Below, in pieces: positions 60,901 through 64,000 of a stretch of 64,000 nucleotides of DNA (position 1 is its first letter; each line of letters opens with the position of its first letter). The stretch spans positions 1,736,001-1,800,000 of the forward strand of contig OX595990.1 in assembly GCA_951394045.1 (NCBI GenBank), written 5' to 3'. This stretch comes from Nitzschia sp. DOCU1. Taxonomy: Eukaryota > Bacillariophyta > Bacillariophyceae > Bacillariales > Bacillariaceae. The notes beneath the pieces are model-generated. The model ran no database searches and was not told the origin of the DNA. It was given only the letters and a program-made list of their open reading frames with translations. Position numbers and translations under genes: made by a program.

Positions 60901-61362
60901 GCAAACGATGAAGACGACCCAAACGATGAAGCATACTCAAACGATGGAGACGACGTAAACGAAGACAACGAGGCTGATGACGCGCATGACACACCCGTCA
61001 GACCAACAAAGAAACGAAAGCCGAACGAAAGAACACCAACACCGCGCAAGGCCAGAGAACTCGACGTCGCCTCACGGACGGGACTTGAAACGGTTATTGC
61101 CAGTCTCAATACAATTCTCAAAGTAAAGACGTCCAAGAACAAAGATATCAAGAGCGCAACAGTCGACCTCAAAGCCAACAAAGACCTTTGTCTTCGTTTC
61201 CTCAACAGAGCACACAACCTCGACATACAATACATCGGAGAACAATTTCTCATACAGGAAAACGTCCCCGGAACGCAAGCAGACCTCGCCGATGCACAGG
61301 ATAACAACACCGGCAACGACAACGAAAACGACCAAGACAGCGACATCCACAACGACAATTGA
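57996..61362 (+). CDS. Hypothetical 1036-aa protein
   Basis: Exons 57996-58392 and 58649-61362, joined as SLRYD/TEYHKLIDRNVNEYS across a 256-bp GT-AG intron that holds two hairpins. There is a large folded region to about residue 780. A motif LRLAVIEGGHRSFLL (near residue 397-403) resembles the (D/E)GxHR signature of ParB/Srx- and DGQHR-type proteins. The region from about 820 is acidic and Asn/Asp-rich (NEDHANDEDDPNDEA), followed by a basic nuclear-type tract (RPTKKRKPNERTPTPRKAR). The function is unknown; a DNA-associated role is a guess from composition. Confidence 0.75.
58453..58481 (+). repeat. Hairpin repeat P12
   Basis: CGACCTTTTGC, loop ACTTTCC, GCAAAAGGTCG. Loop is the reverse complement of the P11 loop. 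Confidence 0.95.
58516..58544 (+). repeat. Hairpin repeat P13
   Basis: CGACCTTTTGC, loop ACTTTTC, GCAAAAGGTCG; 63 bp after P12. Confidence 0.95.
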
Positions 61363-61918
61363 CCACGACCTTAATGACAGCACCTTACCTAACAGATAAC
61401 ATTCCCTTATTCATTTACCACACAATCCCGACCTTTTGCTTTTTCTGCAATAGGTCTGACTGCTCGTCTCTTCCATCGACATAGCTTCATTGGCAGAGCC
61501 ACACATATGCAAAACAATACAACATCCATTGCCACGACAAACACAGACCTATTGGCAGAGCCACCCCAAATGCACCTATATGGTGTCGCAGACGTGTCTT
61601 CCCCATGTCGTGTGATCAGCAAGAATGATCAGCAATCAGTACCCACTGCGGCGTGAGGGGTCCCCCTATTTGCCGGAGGCACACCATACCCTCCTGCCTA
61701 CCCCTCACGCCTGGCTCCGCGCGCTTGACGGGACCACCGCACCCAGGACCACCTACCTTAGCGCCACTTGTAGTATCGTACGTACGAGTACCTGGTAGCA
61801 TCATAACGTACCTTATTATCATAGTACTCGTACTATACCTACCGGTAGCGTCGTCGCTCGGCCTTCTGCGACAAGCTCGCCTGTCGTGCGACCAGATAAA
61901 TAAGATTGCCGAATATGA
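61363..61918. other. Intergenic DNA with hairpin P14
   Basis: Contains P14, a direct repeat of ATTGGCAGAGCCAC (near 61488 and 61550), and GTACGTACGAGTAC / GTACTCGTAC inverted motifs near 61780-61835. No gene is supported. Confidence 0.5.
61429..61457. repeat. Hairpin repeat P14 (degraded)
   Basis: CGACCTTTTGC, loop TTTTTCT, GCAATAGGTCT; two stem mismatches. The 7-nt loop length is kept. Confidence 0.85.
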
Positions 61919-62344
61919 ATGAATAATTCATCGACCGAAGCAACCCACCACCGGTTCCTGCGATGGATGCTGAACCTGAGCATTTATGATGTGAAAGATT
62001 TACACATCAGCAATACTCAAATCAGGGAAGAACTCGGATGCAACACCCTGACACAATCGATGGAACTGCGGAGAGCCAGGTGGCTGGAAAAGCTTGCCAA
62101 CATGCCCGAAACACGGAACCCCCGGAAAATACTCGTTGCGTGGACACCCAACCCCCGACCCACTGGTAGACCTGCTCAAACAATCCGACACGCCTACGCA
62201 CACACGTTGGAAAAAGAACTGAATATCAGCTCACAGCTGAAAGTATGGATACCAGAGGCGCGAAACCACGAGAATTGGGCACAACGCGTCGAACACTCGC
62301 TTGACCTCGCGAAAGGCACGTACAAACCGTACAAACCCCGATGA
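61919..62344 (+). pseudogene. LINE reverse-transcriptase C-terminal remnant
   Basis: About 141 codons. RRARWLEKLANMPETRNPRKIL and PTGRPAQTIRHAY resemble the far C-terminus of non-LTR retrotransposon polyproteins, where an arginine-rich RRLRWLGHxxRM segment and a GRP segment follow the reverse transcriptase. No endonuclease or RT core precedes it, so it is a 5'-truncated copy, as is typical of LINE insertion. The ATG at 61919 is probably not a true start. Confidence 0.7.
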
Positions 62345-62719
62345 ACGAAACCCCGCGCAATGACCAAAAAACCCCGGCGAACACAAAAGTACACGAGAAC
62401 ACAGAACCTGGAGGTACTGGCTGAAATAGTACTAAAATAGGCGTGCACTCTCTCTCTCTCTCTCTCTCTGGCCGGCGTCATCAACGGCAGGCAACCGCGC
62501 GCGCCAGTGTATCGAAAAACAGCGGCAAAACGTGAACCACCGCAGCGCATCCCGCCAGCAGGTGAAACCGCGAAGCGTTAACGTTTTAACAAAACTCTTC
62601 ACAAAAAACCATTCTTTTTGTCGTGGCAACGAGCTCCTCACAAGATCCAAAACATTCCATCGCCTCGCTCACCGATACAGTGTCGTTGTCGAAACAGAGC
62701 AACGCCAACACAACTCCTG
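62345..62719. promoter_or_regulatory. Upstream region of START-like gene
   Basis: Contains a (CT)11 microsatellite at 62448-62469, which is a common pyrimidine-rich promoter feature, followed by GC-rich sequence. The coding frame extends upstream of the ATG at 62720 but without another ATG. Confidence 0.4.
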
Positions 62720-63853
62720 ATGGCACCACTTTCGACGTTGGTGGTTGATACAAAGCCATTTCCAGGTAATTCGATCGGGCGCGGGAGTCTTTCGCCGGAG
62801 GGTGTTGTGGTTGGCTTTAATTCGGATCTTCTTGCGGCTTCCCCCGGGCACTCGGCGGACGGACCCAGGAGAAGGAGAAGTCCCCAAATGAGCATTTCAC
62901 CGCAGAAGCTCGCTACACGATTTCTCCGCAAGTCGAGTTCCTTCCTTCGGGTGGCCGACTTGGAAATCGATGTAAAGACTGCATCCATCACGACGCAAGA
63001 GTCGGAGGAATCACAGCCGGGCTACCACCATCCATCGTGTGAGCCCCCGCCAGGAATTGCGCATGACCCCAAGGAGCAATGGGTCGCTCTGAATGACAGC
63101 GATGGAATTGCCCCGATCGCGCCGATCGCCATTGAACGTCTTGCTGATTTCGGCATGAATGCAACGATGAATCGCCCCATGTGGTGCCCAGATAGCAAGA
63201 CGGAGCGCGCGTTGCAGCGTGGGAGCTGCCCCCGTTGGATGAAAGATACGTTCAAGCCGGGATGTGTAAAGCTCCAAGAGTCGGACAGTCTGGCGACGGA
63301 TGTTCTTGTGTGGTCTGGCAGCTTCAAGCACGGACTCTACGGGAGCGACTTACCGGCCATTCGCGCGGCAGGCATCATCAACATGTCCGCCAGGGCCTTG
63401 ATGGAGCTTCTTGTCGATAGCGACAGAGTCAAGGAGTACAACAAAATGAGCCTGGGACGAACTGACCTTCAAATATTTCAACATGACATGTCACTGGGGC
63501 CTTTCGGAGGCGTCACGAAGGTCATGAAGAGCGAGACAAAACCTCCAATGGTCAGAAAGAATCTTGTTTTTGTTTCAATATTGCACGCGAAAGAACTCAT
63601 TGATGGCAGTGGATATCTCCTTGTCACGCGAGCAGTTCATCATCCTGAACAGCAAGGGACGTCAAATGCCATCCAGAGCGAGATATTGATTGGAGTCAAT
63701 CTCATACGCAAGTTTGAAGGGGCAGAAGATAGCCGATGCTTGATGATCAACGTTAATCACATTCGATCACCAATGGTTCCCATGATGATCGCAAAGCGCA
63801 TTGGCGTATCGGCTGCCATCAGCTTTATAAATGATATCCGTGCAATTTGTTGA
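62720..63853 (+). CDS. START-like lipid-binding domain protein
   Basis: 377 aa from ATG MAPLSTLVVDTK. The first 190 residues are Ser/Pro/Arg-rich and probably unstructured. The C-terminal 190 residues look like a START fold: VLVWSGSFKHGLYGSD, IINMSARALMELLVDSDRVKEYNKMSLGR (the helix and strand at the start of START domains), GYLLVTRAVHHPEQQ, then a final helix MIAKRIGVSAAISFINDIRA. START domains bind sterols or phospholipids. The assignment is by pattern, and the ligand is unknown. Confidence 0.7.
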   Translation: MAPLSTLVVDTKPFPGNSIGRGSLSPEGVVVGFNSDLLAASPGHSADGPRRRRSPQMSISPQKLATRFLRKSSSFLRVADLEIDVKTASITTQESEESQPGYHHPSCEPPPGIAHDPKEQWVALNDSDGIAPIAPIAIERLADFGMNATMNRPMWCPDSKTERALQRGSCPRWMKDTFKPGCVKLQESDSLATDVLVWSGSFKHGLYGSDLPAIRAAGIINMSARALMELLVDSDRVKEYNKMSLGRTDLQIFQHDMSLGPFGGVTKVMKSETKPPMVRKNLVFVSILHAKELIDGSGYLLVTRAVHHPEQQGTSNAIQSEILIGVNLIRKFEGAEDSRCLMINVNHIRSPMVPMMIAKRIGVSAAISFINDIRAIC

Positions 63854-64000
63854 TCAACAAGCAGCAGTATCGTCTCTCAGTACCAAATCATTCACACAAA
63901 TGATTCCCTGGTAACCGGGTCTTAATTTCGGCTCACGTGGGCAAATGCCATCAAAGCTAAATTGAAAGAGTCACTTCCACTGCAGCTGCCTTTTACGTAG
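63854..64000. other. 3' region of START-like gene
   Basis: Short non-coding end of the window. Nothing else is seen. Confidence 0.4.

Noticed and set aside
47364..61457. Hairpins as Helitron 3' terminal hairpins
   Set aside because: A Helitron end needs CTRR about 5-12 nt after the hairpin. None of the copies checked has it, and several lie inside introns or coding sequence.
47364..61457. Hairpins as transcription terminators or miRNA precursors
   Set aside because: No U-tract follows, orientation relative to genes varies, and an 11-bp stem is too short for a Dicer precursor.

Overview
The window looks like nuclear DNA of a diatom, most likely a raphid pennate species of the Phaeodactylum type. 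The evidence is short GT-AG introns (mostly 58-116 bp), compact host genes, a CDKA with a PSTALRE helix, a B-type cyclin, a eukaryotic ribosomal stalk protein, and Ty1/copia and Ty3/gypsy elements of the kind described in diatoms. I could not confirm the species by any search.

Layout. 1-4.7 kb is decayed repeat DNA: a broken gypsy fragment, a 183-bp satellite, and a dead Crypton-type tyrosine recombinase. 5.4-13.2 kb is a host block: a tail-anchored unknown protein, a Ser/Thr kinase, CDKA and an ABCG half-transporter with 8-nt and 17-nt micro-exons. 13.4-31.5 kb is a nest of transposons. A 3.3-kb PIF/Harbinger element was split by an old, internally deleted gypsy element, and that element received two younger gypsy insertions, one of its own family and one of a second family. 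All three gypsy insertions have recognisable 4-bp target duplications. 32.3-39.4 kb is a nearly full-length copia element with 192-bp LTRs. 40-47 kb is a second host block: a TMTC-like membrane protein, a small unknown, ribosomal P0 and organellar TypA/BipA.

47.3-61.5 kb is the most unusual part. It holds a Helitron Rep-helicase gene with introns, an unknown 432-aa protein, a mitotic cyclin, an unknown 425-aa protein and an unknown 1036-aa protein. Scattered through it are at least thirteen copies of a 29-bp hairpin with an 11-bp stem (CGACCTTTTGC / GCAAAAGGTCG) and a variable loop of exactly 7 nt. I noticed no copy in the first 47 kb. Four copies lie inside GT-AG introns, one is read through in frame inside a protein, and others lie in intergenic or 3' DNA. 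This family is my main candidate for an undescribed system. The window ends with a LINE reverse-transcriptase tail and a START-like gene.

Links between genes. CDKA and the cyclin are the two halves of a cell-cycle kinase but lie 45 kb apart and are probably linked only by chance. P0 and TypA are both translation proteins and converge tail to tail. Both gypsy families keep gag and pol in one frame separated by a single TGA, which suggests stop-codon readthrough. All splice structures are my own reading from GT/AG sites, frame and protein family; none has transcript support here.
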